Part shown: positions 50,682 to 58,214 of the stretch, one piece after another
Layout: the number at the start of each line of letters is the position of its first letter
Numbering within the stretch: position 1 is the stretch's first letter
Assembly (NCBI RefSeq): GCF_002860355.1
Contig: NZ_NMWU01000011.1
Coordinates: forward strand, 1 to 64,000
Direction of reading: 5' to 3'
Length of the DNA stretch: 64,000 bases
Origin: Bifidobacterium margollesii
GTDB taxonomy: Bacteria; Actinomycetota; Actinomycetes; Actinomycetales; Bifidobacteriaceae
Translations under genes and position numbers: made by a program
The notes under the pieces: generated by a model
Told to the model about the DNA's origin: nothing
The model's database searches: none
The model's input: the letters and a program-made list of their open reading frames with translations, nothing else

Positions 50682-50804
50682 CTATCGGGCGTTCGACACA
50701 CTGCCGGGGAACGGCACGTCCGTGTCTCCGGCACTGGTGCGCACGATGTCGGCGCCGTCGAGTTCGATGACCTGCATGATCGGCCTGATGTATTCCTGCT
50801 GCAT
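50682..50804 (-). CDS. Short peptide A1, GDTDVP type, putative RiPP-like precursor
   Basis: 40 aa; AAAGGAG is 5 nt before the ATG at 50804. N-terminal block RPIMQVIELDGADIVRTS, then AGDTDVPFPGSVSNAR to the end; no Cys. Near-identical in design to A2 at 58020. The DIVRTS block is shared with B1 and B2, which is unlikely by chance among four tiny frames at equivalent positions. Downstream of beta-helix gene 1 by 105 bp and probably co-transcribed. Confidence 0.8.
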   Translation of the reverse strand: MQQEYIRPIMQVIELDGADIVRTSAGDTDVPFPGSVSNAR

Positions 50805-50909
50805 GATTGCTCCTTTTGATCGGTGTGTTTGATCTGTGTATTTGATCGGTGTGCTGATTATGGTTGCACTGATTACGGTGTCGATTGCGAACGGCCACCC
50901 GCCGATCGG

Positions 50910-53651
50910 TCAGTCGTCCGCCGTGGTCATGGCGTCGAGGAGGCGCTGGGCGTAATCCTTGACGGCCTGCCCCGCGTCGGCGTCGGCCACGATGCGTTCG
51001 GCGACCTGCCGTACCGAACGGGTTTGCACGTTGGCATCGGAGACGGTCATCGACGTGCCATCCGGCGTCGTGTACGTCAATCCCATGCGCACGCTGATGT
51101 CCGTACCGTAGGAGGCCTTCGGCACGTTGGTGAACACGAGATTGTTGACCGTGTAGCCCGCGGTGTCCACATACGGGTTCTGGGCGGTGGCCGTGTAGTT
51201 CTTGCCGTTCACCGCATACGTCCACGACGCGGACCGGTAGGTGATGTCACCGCTGAGGATCTTGGTGCGGTATCCGAATCGCAGACTGGTGACGTCGTAG
51301 GTGCTCGTATCATCCACGCGCAGCGAGGCTCCGGGGAACTCGAAGACGTACGCCTCGTCGATCGGGATCATCTTGGCGTAGGCGGCCTTGGTGTCGGCGG
51401 TGGCGACGATGGTGTGGTCCTTGTCCGCGTACCAGCCGACGAACGCCATGCCACTGATGTAGGGGTTGCGCTGACGGTAGTTGCTCTGGCCGATCACGTT
51501 GGCGTCGGCTCCGGTGCCGTAGTCGACGTCGTCGGGCGTCATGGCCCCGGAATCGAACAGCGCGTTGAGATACACGTTCGCAGTGTTGTCCTCCAGCGTG
51601 TTGCTCTTGATCTGCAGCCCGGTGCTGGCTGATGTGGAGCCGCTCCAGTAGCTGGGGCTGACGGCCATGTAGGTGCCGGTGACGGTGTTCTTCGAGAAGT
51701 TCACGTCCTTCACGTCGGAAATCGCCAGCGCGTAGTCCCTTTCGGCCAATGCCGAACCGTCGACGACGTTGCCGGTGATCTCAAGGCCCTGCACGCCGTA
51801 GGAGCCCTTGGTGTTGCCGTTGGCGACGATGAACATGGCCGAACCGGAGCTCACGCCCGCAGCATCCTTGGTGAAGGTCACCGTGTTGTCGTTCACCTTG
51901 GTGTCGGTGATCGCCGATTTGCCGCCGACGAAGTTGACGCCCACCGCGGAGTTGTTGTGGGAGCGACCGAGGTTGAAGGCGTTGTCGTGGATGTTCGTGC
52001 CCTTCACGCCCTGCTCCAGCCAGATCGAGCTGGGCTGGAAATCCACCTGCCCCTTGGTCACGCTGGCGATGGTGAACGTGTTGTTCGCGATCTCCACGCT
52101 TTCGGCCTTGGCGGAGATGATCACGTTCTGCTGCACACCGCTTTGGTATGTGTTGCCGTTGAACTTGAGGTCGTCGTTGTCGATCACGAAGTCGATGCCT
52201 GAAATCTTGGATCCGCTGGCCGTGAAACGCATCAGGCCATTGAAGGAGACGTCCTTGTCGGAAGCAGTGACGGTGACTTTGCGGTTGAAGGTGTAGGAGG
52301 AGTGGTCGGTCACGCTTTTGGTGATGGTGACGGTGACGTCGTCGGTCTTGTTCGCATCGGCCACCGCCGCGGCCAGACTCGCGTATGAGGTCACGTCGCC
52401 ATCGGCCGTGGTGAGCGTGGCGGCAACATCGGCCGGGGTGGACGCGCCGAACGTGCCGTCGGCGTTCCTGACGACCGTGTATCCGGCAGCGAGTTCGTCA
52501 TCGGTGGGCTGCACGTTGAACGAGCCGCCCGAGATGGCGATGGACGCGCCCTTGGCCGTGTCGACGTTGGAGATCATGCCGTTGCCGGAATTCAGCGTGC
52601 CTCCGGTGACCTTCAGCGAGGCCTTGTCGAGCACACGGACGACATAGCCCTGCGTGCTGTTGACGACGACGTCGCCGGAGATGACGGCCTCGCCGATGTA
52701 GGCGGGTTCCTGCAGCCCGTCGATGCCGATCGGAATGCGCGGTGCGGTGATGGTGCCGCCGGAGATGGCGGCTTTGTGCACGGAGAACACGGCGTAGAAG
52801 GTGGGCGTGGTCTGCGTGACCGTGCCGCCGGTCATCGTCAGCACGCCGTAGTCGTCGTTCTTGACGACGATCTTGCCGCCGGTCAGCGTGCCGCCGGAGA
52901 TGGTGAGCTTCGCGCCGTCGTTGGCACCGTACGGGCTGTCAGCGCCACCGTCGGAGGAGTCGTACCAGCCGTTGGCGATCAGGCTGGATTCGTAGCCGGG
53001 ATTCCCGTCTGAGAACTTCACCGTGCCGCCGGTGATAGTCATGGCACCGAAGTTCTTCAGCACGTAGTACGAGTTGCCGCCCGATGCGGTGCCGCCGGTG
53101 GATTCGTTGTAGGTGCTGGCCTCCGCGGAGCGGGTGTAGTTGCCGGATTCGAGGGTCACGGTGCCGCTCGCGTGATTGTAGATCGCGGCGCGAGCGTTCG
53201 AGATGTTGTCCACCGTTCCGGTGTTGGCAGCGCTACCGTCCTTGATGGTCAGCGTGCCCTTGTTGACGATGGTGTGATCGCCGGCCGTATTAGTCAGCGT
53301 ATAACCGTTGAGGTCCAGGATGATCGTCGCGTCGGCGTCGATGACCACCGATTCCGTCACGTCGGCGTCAAGCCGGACGGTTTGACCTTCCTTGGCCGCG
53401 GCGATCGCCTCGGTCAGCGTGTCGTATCCGGTACCGTCCACGCTGGCCACGGCGTCGGTGGCAACGGACGTTTTCGCGGACGAATCAGAGCCGCCGACGC
53501 CGGATTCCGTGGCGAATGCCGCGGGAGGGGCGATCATCATGGTCGCCGTCATGGCAATGCCGACGATCACGCCCAATCCCTTGATGAACGGCCCGGTCGT
53601 CGCCGGGTCCTTTCCGTCTCGACTTGTTCGCAAGCCGTTGTCTGTTGACAT
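50910..53651 (-). CDS. Secreted right-handed beta-helix protein 1
   Basis: 913 aa. GAGAGG precedes the ATG at 53651. Basic N-terminus and TM-like signal peptide (IKGLGVIVGIAMTATMMIAP, cleavage near AFA-TE). N-terminal half: a beta-helix with repeated ITGGTVKF/ISGGTLTG/MTGGTVTQ/VTGGTLNS turns. Second half: Asn-ladder beta-helix (VEIANNTFTIASV, NIHDNAFNLGRSHNN, VNDNTVTFTKDA, LEITGNVVDGSA). A FVGWYADKD repeat of InlB type follows, then a C-terminal beta domain and short helical tail. No LPxTG or C-terminal TM. The second half is paralogous to beta-helix protein 2; the first halves differ. Such helices often bind or cleave polysaccharide, but no catalytic residues are assigned. Confidence 0.85.
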   Translation of the reverse strand: MSTDNGLRTSRDGKDPATTGPFIKGLGVIVGIAMTATMMIAPPAAFATESGVGGSDSSAKTSVATDAVASVDGTGYDTLTEAIAAAKEGQTVRLDADVTESVVIDADATIILDLNGYTLTNTAGDHTIVNKGTLTIKDGSAANTGTVDNISNARAAIYNHASGTVTLESGNYTRSAEASTYNESTGGTASGGNSYYVLKNFGAMTITGGTVKFSDGNPGYESSLIANGWYDSSDGGADSPYGANDGAKLTISGGTLTGGKIVVKNDDYGVLTMTGGTVTQTTPTFYAVFSVHKAAISGGTITAPRIPIGIDGLQEPAYIGEAVISGDVVVNSTQGYVVRVLDKASLKVTGGTLNSGNGMISNVDTAKGASIAISGGSFNVQPTDDELAAGYTVVRNADGTFGASTPADVAATLTTADGDVTSYASLAAAVADANKTDDVTVTITKSVTDHSSYTFNRKVTVTASDKDVSFNGLMRFTASGSKISGIDFVIDNDDLKFNGNTYQSGVQQNVIISAKAESVEIANNTFTIASVTKGQVDFQPSSIWLEQGVKGTNIHDNAFNLGRSHNNSAVGVNFVGGKSAITDTKVNDNTVTFTKDAAGVSSGSAMFIVANGNTKGSYGVQGLEITGNVVDGSALAERDYALAISDVKDVNFSKNTVTGTYMAVSPSYWSGSTSASTGLQIKSNTLEDNTANVYLNALFDSGAMTPDDVDYGTGADANVIGQSNYRQRNPYISGMAFVGWYADKDHTIVATADTKAAYAKMIPIDEAYVFEFPGASLRVDDTSTYDVTSLRFGYRTKILSGDITYRSASWTYAVNGKNYTATAQNPYVDTAGYTVNNLVFTNVPKASYGTDISVRMGLTYTTPDGTSMTVSDANVQTRSVRQVAERIVADADAGQAVKDYAQRLLDAMTTADD

Positions 53652-53806
53652 ACATACCTCTCTTCCAACAGGAATAGCTCACTATGGGGTGGCTCACAAC
53701 GTACATGACGATCCGAAGAGCCATGAAGACAAGGAAACCGCAGCGTTCACATGCCTATGCTCCAATGCATAGACCTCGCTACGCATAAAACCGCATCCAC
53801 GTAGTA

Positions 53807-53816
53807 ACTACGTAGT
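53807..53816. promoter_or_regulatory. Palindrome ACTACGTAGT upstream of beta-helix gene 1
   Basis: Perfect 10-bp palindrome, preceded at 53799-53805 by a second ACGTAGT. The same palindrome lies at 60812-60821 upstream of beta-helix gene 2, suggesting a common regulator. Confidence 0.5.
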
Positions 53817-53867
53817 ATAAACCCCGCTCCCCCCGAACAGCCCCCGCACGACATCGTGCAAGCAGTA

Positions 53868-53891
53868 TCATCGTTGATATATCAGCGATGA
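53868..53891. promoter_or_regulatory. 24-bp palindrome with core GTTGATATATCAGC
   Basis: Eleven of twelve pairs are complementary (T-G at 53874/53885). Dyad-symmetric and AT-centred, as for a helix-turn-helix operator. The binding protein is not known. Confidence 0.45.
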
Positions 53892-54048
53892 CGACGAAAA
53901 CGGTCCGAGCGTGTCGTGCTCGGGCGCCCGAGCACCGTGCGCCCGAGCGCAAACGGCTCGAATACCGCGTGCACCGGAACCAGAATGCACCGGGCATCGG
54001 TCACCCCGGATGCCGGTCACCCGGATACGCCGTCACCCGTATGCGCCA

Positions 54049-54708
54049 TCACCGCCGAATCATCCGCCACCATGTGCCCAACGGCGTTCCGGCCAGCATC
54101 CTGCGAAGGGCATGGCACAGATGCCGCAAAGGATAGCTCGTCACCCACAGCCGCACATATGCACGGTAGGGCCACCCGTCGAGATCGATCCGCCGATCAC
54201 CCCGATAGCATTCGACCAGTACGCCGATGATCTGATCGGGGCGGATGAACTCCGGCGAATAGGTGTTGTCGCCGCGGATCACGTATACCGTGTCTTCGGG
54301 AATATGGCCTCCATCCGCGTCTGTGCGGCCCTCGTCTGTGCGGCCTTCGTCGGCGTCCGAACGGCAGCCTTTCGCACCATCGCACCCGGACGAACGCCGG
54401 ATGCCGACCACCCGGTGCAGGACATACGCGCCGTCGGAGGCTCGACGATACAGCGGCACGTCGTATCTGCGCAGACCATCCGGCCGCACGCTCGACGCCG
54501 GGCGCACGACGATCGTGTCGCGGCGGTTCCGCAGCATCGGCTTCATGCTCACGCCCGCCGTCGTGGAGACGAACATGCCCTCGATGTCGAGCACATGTTC
54601 GATATCAGCCGACCACGTCGCTTCGCCATACGGCATTTCGGTATTCACCGGTCCGCTGTTCGCCGATCCGCTACTCAACGATCCGCTACCGGGCGATCCG
54701 CTACTCAA
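54049..54708 (-). CDS. S26-type (signal-peptidase-like) Ser/His peptidase without TM anchor
   Basis: 219 aa. Serine motif in VSMKPMLRNRRDT (Ser54); AYVLHRVVGI puts His where eubacterial LepB has Lys, as in S26B/SipW-type enzymes; YVIRGDNTYSPEFI is the GDN box. No N-terminal TM helix is seen. S24/S26-like proteins of this type occur beside PqqD-like genes in RiPP loci and may process leaders, by family context. An Asp/Glu/Gly/Arg insertion (DEGRTDEGRTDADGG) and a Ser/Gly-rich start are unusual. The start is a TTG overlapping the PqqD stop by 8 nt; GTG or ATG codons about 20 residues in are alternatives without better SD. Confidence 0.75.
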   Translation of the reverse strand: MSSGSPGSGSLSSGSANSGPVNTEMPYGEATWSADIEHVLDIEGMFVSTTAGVSMKPMLRNRRDTIVVRPASSVRPDGLRRYDVPLYRRASDGAYVLHRVVGIRRSSGCDGAKGCRSDADEGRTDEGRTDADGGHIPEDTVYVIRGDNTYSPEFIRPDQIIGVLVECYRGDRRIDLDGWPYRAYVRLWVTSYPLRHLCHALRRMLAGTPLGTWWRMIRR

Positions 54709-54967
54709 CGAGGAACCCGTTGTCGCTCATCTGGCGGATGAAATCGGCGACGTCGGCCCGCGCCTGCGATTCGGACACATCGAAGCGCGCGGTCAGTTCG
54801 GCGACGATCCCGTCCTCGGTCTTCCCGTCGGTCAGCGCCTTCCAGATCAGCTCGCCCGTGGCGTTGAGCCGGATCATCCCGTGGAAGTTCTCGCTCGCCT
54901 CACCGGTGGCGATCACCACGCCCTGACCGGCCACCTCGCGCAGCACGAATCCATCCTTGATTCTCAT
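54701..54967 (-). CDS. PqqD-like stand-alone RRE protein
   Basis: 88 aa; AAAGGA 7 nt before the ATG at 54967. PqqD/RiPP-recognition-element fold: FVLREVAGQGVVIATGE (beta strands), FHGMIRLNATGELIWKAL (the conserved N-x-TG-x-x-IW), DGIVAELTARFDVSESQARAD and DFIRQMSDNGFLVE. RREs bind precursor-peptide leaders and hand them to enzymes. Here the likely ligands are the DIVRTS peptides A and B. It lies 71 bp after the ABC exporter and overlaps the S26 gene, so these form an operon. Confidence 0.88.
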   Translation of the reverse strand: MRIKDGFVLREVAGQGVVIATGEASENFHGMIRLNATGELIWKALTDGKTEDGIVAELTARFDVSESQARADVADFIRQMSDNGFLVE

Positions 54968-55038
54968 GATCGTTCCTTTCCGTAATGTTCCATATTGTTC
55001 GATTGATACATACGTGGTCGTGTATACGGTATCGGGGA

Positions 55039-56865
55039 TCAATCCCCGCCCAGCCGGATCACCCGATCGCAGAACTCCAGCACCTCGGTGCGATGGGTCA
55101 CGATCAGCACGGTCCGGTCGCGCAACGCGCGGATCCTGCTCAGCATGGCATGCTCCGTATCGACGTCCAGCGCGGAGGTGGATTCGTCCAGCAGCAGCAC
55201 CGGCGCCCGGCTGTACAGTGCGCGGGCCACCGCCAGACGCTGCATCTGCCCTTCGGAAAGCCCGGCTCCCCGCTCGCCGAGAACGGTGTCGTACCCCTGC
55301 GGCAGATTCTCGATGAACCCGCTCGCGTCGGCTATGCCGCACGCCCACTGCACGCGATCGTCATCGACGTGGCTCGGATCGGGATCATGGTCGGCGAACG
55401 CCACCACCTCGCGGATGCTGCCGGACATCAGATTGTTGCCCTGCGGCACATAGGCGAAGAATCCGTGCGGAATCCTCTCCGGTGGGATGTCACGCGAAGA
55501 AGGCCCCGCACCCTCCTCCAGCACCACGGTACCGCGCTGCGGCGCATAGGCGCCGAGCAGCAGCTTCATCACCGTGCTTTTGCCGATGCCGCTGCGACCG
55601 GTGACCGCAACGAAATCACCCCGTCGAATGCTGATGGAGCAATCGTCCAGCACCGTGTTACGGCCGTAGGTGAAGTGCACATGGTCGAATCGCAGCGCGG
55701 TCATCCCGTTGTACAGTCTGGTGATGTCGGCATGGGAGGCCGGAACAGCCGGAACGGAATCGGAGGGCTCCGCACTGGAATCGGTTCCGCTGACTCCGTA
55801 ACCGGTGTCGGCAGGGTCGGCGGTGTCGGAACCGGTGCCACTGATGCCTGCGGATCGCGTTTGGGATCGGGGCATCGTGTCGATCAGCCGTTCGGTGCTG
55901 GCGATCATGGCGGCATGCTGTGGGAACATGCCGCCCAGCGAGGCGAATGGGGCCTGGATCTGACCGATCAGCTGGATCACGGCCATCAGCGTGCCATAGC
56001 TGATGGTGCCGTGAAGCAAGCCGTAGCCGCACCACAGAAAGCCGATCAGATAGCCGCCCTGCATGGCGAAGTTCAGGCCGGTTGAGGCGAGATCGCTGAC
56101 CGCCACCCGCCTCAGCCGAGCACGCTGATGATCGTCCATGCGACGACCGGCACGATCCAGCATCTTCGCGCCGACGCCGAACGATCGAATCACCAGCAGA
56201 CTTTCCAGACACTCCTGCATGAACGAACGCACACGACCTTCGGCCTCCTGCACGCGCTTGTGGAGTCGTTTGAGCCATCCGCGCAGCAGCACCGAGAACA
56301 CGGTCATCACCAGCCCGGCGACGACGAACACGCCGGTAAGCGTCGGGGACAGCAGGAACATCACCGCGATCACGCCCACGATGCGGATGGCCATCGACAC
56401 GGCCACCGGGGCCAGCGTGGTGACCGCCTCGGAGACCACGGTCACATCCGAGGTGAGACGGTTCATCAGTTCGCCGGAATGATATCGGGATGCGTACGCG
56501 GCGTCGGAACGCAGGATCCCGCTGAACACCGTGGATCGCAGACGATTATCCATCGTCGAGCGGGAAAACTCCCCTACGTAGACGTACGCCGTGCGCAGCA
56601 GGATCTGCACGAGCAGCACCACGCCGAACAGCATGACCATGAACCAGAATCGTGCTGAATCACGGCCGACCGCCGCATCGATCGCATCGCGCATGAACAG
56701 CGCATAGCTCACGCCGATCGCGGCCATGCCCGCCTGCAGCACGCACAGCAGCACCACCAGCCACGCACTACGACCGCAGACGCCAAGCAGCCACCGATAC
56801 GCATGCCGCGACGAGTCCGATAACGAATGCCAAGGTGAATCGACCGGAAGGGACTTCGGCTTCAT
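55039..56865 (-). CDS. ABC exporter, fused TMD-NBD
   Basis: 608 aa from the ATG at 56865 (TGGAG 9 nt upstream); a first ATG at 56883 is possible. Six TM helices (about 30-300) of the ABC_membrane type, then a low-complexity linker (TRSAGISGTGSDTADPADTG) and the NBD: Walker A GRSGIGKSTVMKLL, Q-loop, signature LSEGQMQRLAVARAL, Walker B VLLLDESTSALD, H-loop VTHRTE. No N-terminal C39 peptidase domain, so leader cleavage would need another enzyme such as the S26-type protein. Probably exports matured peptide A and/or B, inferred from operon context. Confidence 0.9.
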   Translation of the reverse strand: MKPKSLPVDSPWHSLSDSSRHAYRWLLGVCGRSAWLVVLLCVLQAGMAAIGVSYALFMRDAIDAAVGRDSARFWFMVMLFGVVLLVQILLRTAYVYVGEFSRSTMDNRLRSTVFSGILRSDAAYASRYHSGELMNRLTSDVTVVSEAVTTLAPVAVSMAIRIVGVIAVMFLLSPTLTGVFVVAGLVMTVFSVLLRGWLKRLHKRVQEAEGRVRSFMQECLESLLVIRSFGVGAKMLDRAGRRMDDHQRARLRRVAVSDLASTGLNFAMQGGYLIGFLWCGYGLLHGTISYGTLMAVIQLIGQIQAPFASLGGMFPQHAAMIASTERLIDTMPRSQTRSAGISGTGSDTADPADTGYGVSGTDSSAEPSDSVPAVPASHADITRLYNGMTALRFDHVHFTYGRNTVLDDCSISIRRGDFVAVTGRSGIGKSTVMKLLLGAYAPQRGTVVLEEGAGPSSRDIPPERIPHGFFAYVPQGNNLMSGSIREVVAFADHDPDPSHVDDDRVQWACGIADASGFIENLPQGYDTVLGERGAGLSEGQMQRLAVARALYSRAPVLLLDESTSALDVDTEHAMLSRIRALRDRTVLIVTHRTEVLEFCDRVIRLGGD

Positions 56866-56917
56866 ATTCGCGTTCTCCACCATCTCATCATGATTTCACA
56901 GCATTACCCGGCTTGCG

Positions 56918-56970
56918 CTATGCCGTCCGGATCACATTATGCCGCCCGGATCACACTATGCCGCCCGCAT
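56918..56970. repeat. Three 19-bp direct repeats upstream of the ABC exporter
   Basis: CTATGCCGTCCGGATCACA (56918), TTATGCCGCCCGGATCACA (56937), and a third partial unit CTATGCCGCCCGCAT (56956). Nearly two helical turns apart; candidate regulator sites for the exporter-PqqD-S26 operon. Confidence 0.7.
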
Positions 56971-56984
56971 ATCTGCCCGAATCA

Positions 56985-57578
56985 TCAGTAGGACTTGGTC
57001 CAGTGACTACCGTCACGCTCCGTCACAACGCCGGACTCACCGCTGATACCGGTGCCGCCCTGCTGTTTGTTCGCGCCGTTCGTCGAGGATGACGAGCCGG
57101 ATTGATTGCCGGACAGTCCCGGTGCGTTCACGTAGCTGTTGCCGCTGCCGTTCGATTTCTGCGTGGAGCTGGTGCCGCTCGAATTGGATGCGGTTCCACC
57201 GCTCACTGCGCCGTCTTCCACCGTCACACCGTAGTCACTGCCGCTTTGACCGTTCTGGCCGGTTGTCGTTCCACTGGTGCCGGACGTCTGGCCGCTCTGC
57301 TGACCTGACTGTCCCTGCTGGGAGCCGGCGGATTCGCCGTTTGAGCCCGTCGAAGAGGACGATGGTGAAGCCGATACCGATGCACTTCCGGATTGCGACG
57401 AGGAAGGGGTTTCTCCGGTTCCCGAATCATGACTCGATCCTTCGGAGAACATCATCGACCACGCGAAGATCAGCACGACGATCAGCGCCACCGCAGCCGA
57501 CACGACGGCGATGATCCTGCCGCGGGCGCGGTCTTTCCAAGATCGGCGTTCCTCGCCGCTGCCTGCATGTTTTCCCAT
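56985..57578 (-). CDS. Single-TM protein with long Ser/Gly/Gln-rich extracellular tail
   Basis: 197 aa from the ATG at 57578 (AAAGGG 9 nt upstream; a first ATG at 57584 is nearer). Basic cytoplasmic N-terminus (EERRSWKDRARGR), TM helix (IIAVVSAAVALIVVLIFAWS), then ~145 residues of Ser/Gly/Gln/Thr-rich disorder, ending ISGESGVVTERDGSHWTKSY. No sorting motif. It lies between the peptide pair of module 2 and the ABC exporter. Possibly a surface stalk or receptor; unknown. Confidence 0.7.
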   Translation of the reverse strand: MGKHAGSGEERRSWKDRARGRIIAVVSAAVALIVVLIFAWSMMFSEGSSHDSGTGETPSSSQSGSASVSASPSSSSTGSNGESAGSQQGQSGQQSGQTSGTSGTTTGQNGQSGSDYGVTVEDGAVSGGTASNSSGTSSTQKSNGSGNSYVNAPGLSGNQSGSSSSTNGANKQQGGTGISGESGVVTERDGSHWTKSY

Positions 57579-57679
57579 ATCCATAAACCCTTTGAATCAA
57601 TTACCACCGCACATGACTTCACATGGGTGATGACCGTACATGACTGCTGACTGTACAGGAATACGGCGCTACGCATAAC

Positions 57680-57708
57680 TAAGGCCCGGATACAGGGTCC
57701 GGGCCTTA
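57680..57708 (-). terminator. Terminator downstream of peptide B2
   Basis: Perfect 11-bp stem TAAGGCCCGGA/TCCGGGCCTTA, 7-nt loop, 38 bases after the B2 stop on the minus strand. The T-run is weak. It separates peptides from the TM/exporter genes. Confidence 0.75.
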
Positions 57709-57746
57709 TCGACACGACGTATCACACGATAGGACGCAAACGCCGA

Positions 57747-57926
57747 TCAGTACGAACAGGAGTATTCGGGCTCGGCCCAGGTGCCGGTGTTTGCACACCA
57801 GTGCCAGCCCGGTCCCGGCGCGCCGCTGGTCCGCACGATATCGTCCGCGGCGAACCGCACGATATGCATGTTCGGCTTCTCGTATGATTCCGCGCCATTG
57901 AGCGCATGCCATGAATGCTGCATCAT
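57747..57926 (-). CDS. Short peptide B2, GWHWC type, putative RiPP-like precursor
   Basis: 59 aa from the first of two ATG codons (57926), behind AAAGGA. Leader-like part ends KPNMHIVRFAADDIVRTS; C-terminal part GAPGPGWHWCANTGTW, then AEPEYSCSY. Cys44 and Cys57 correspond to those of B1, and GWHWC-x-N-x-GTW is shared. Lies 93 bp after peptide A2, with an attenuator-like hairpin in between, and is followed by a terminator. Confidence 0.8.
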   Translation of the reverse strand: MMQHSWHALNGAESYEKPNMHIVRFAADDIVRTSGAPGPGWHWCANTGTWAEPEYSCSY

Positions 57927-57950
57927 GGAATCCTTTCACAACCGTTGAAA

Positions 57951-57988
57951 GGGAAGAGGCCACGGAATTAGTCCCGAAGCCCCTTCCC
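57951..57988 (-). promoter_or_regulatory. Attenuator-like hairpin between peptides A2 and B2
   Basis: Stem GGGAAGAGGC/GCCCCTTCCC (one mismatch) followed by TTTC on the minus strand, 25 nt before the B2 start. Together with the palindrome at 58000-58015 it could set the A:B expression ratio by partial termination or RNA processing. Confidence 0.45.
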
Positions 57989-57999
57989 ATCGCCTTACC

Positions 58000-58015
58000 A
58001 GACCGTTAACGGTCT
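58000..58015. repeat. Perfect 16-bp palindrome after peptide A2
   Basis: AGACCGTTAACGGTCT, five bases after the A2 stop. Without a loop it is more like a protein site or cleavage site than a simple terminator. Confidence 0.5.
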
Positions 58016-58019
58016 AGGC

Positions 58020-58145
58020 TCACTTGGCGGAAACGCCGGTTCCCGGCCACGGCACGTCAGTGTCTCCGGCGCTGGTGCGGACGATGTCGGCACCGGCCAG
58101 CGTGATGACGGTCATTGACGGCTTGGTGTATTCAGTGTTCTGCAT
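58020..58145 (-). CDS. Short peptide A2, GDTDVP type, putative RiPP-like precursor
   Basis: 41 aa; AAAGGAG 6-7 nt before the ATG at 58145. Block KPSMTVITLAGADIVRTS, then AGDTDVPWPGTGVSAK. It aligns without gaps to A1 over the first ~34 residues. Lies 69 bp downstream of beta-helix gene 2. Confidence 0.8.
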   Translation of the reverse strand: MQNTEYTKPSMTVITLAGADIVRTSAGDTDVPWPGTGVSAK

Positions 58146-58214
58146 GATATGCTCCTTTGACTGTTATGTGATTGATGATTGTTTGGTCTGTTATCTTGCT
58201 ACCTGCTGGCCGGC

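Larger units (their letters stand above)
53652..54048. other. Regulatory region upstream of beta-helix gene 1
   Basis: 397 bp with no gene. Holds the ACTACGTAGT palindrome (53807-53816) next to a second GTAGT half, and a 24-bp near-perfect palindrome (53868-53891). 53660-53820 is AT-rich compared with the flanks and should contain the promoter. 53890-54048 has GC-rich repeats (GCGCCCGAGC, CGGTCACCC) without a call. Confidence 0.5.

Noticed and set aside
50453-58145. Lasso peptide precursors in the strict sense
   Set aside because: No B2 transglutaminase-like protease or asparagine-synthetase-like cyclase in the window, and no Gly-x(6-8)-Asp/Glu core pattern typical for a lasso ring directly after the leader block in all four.
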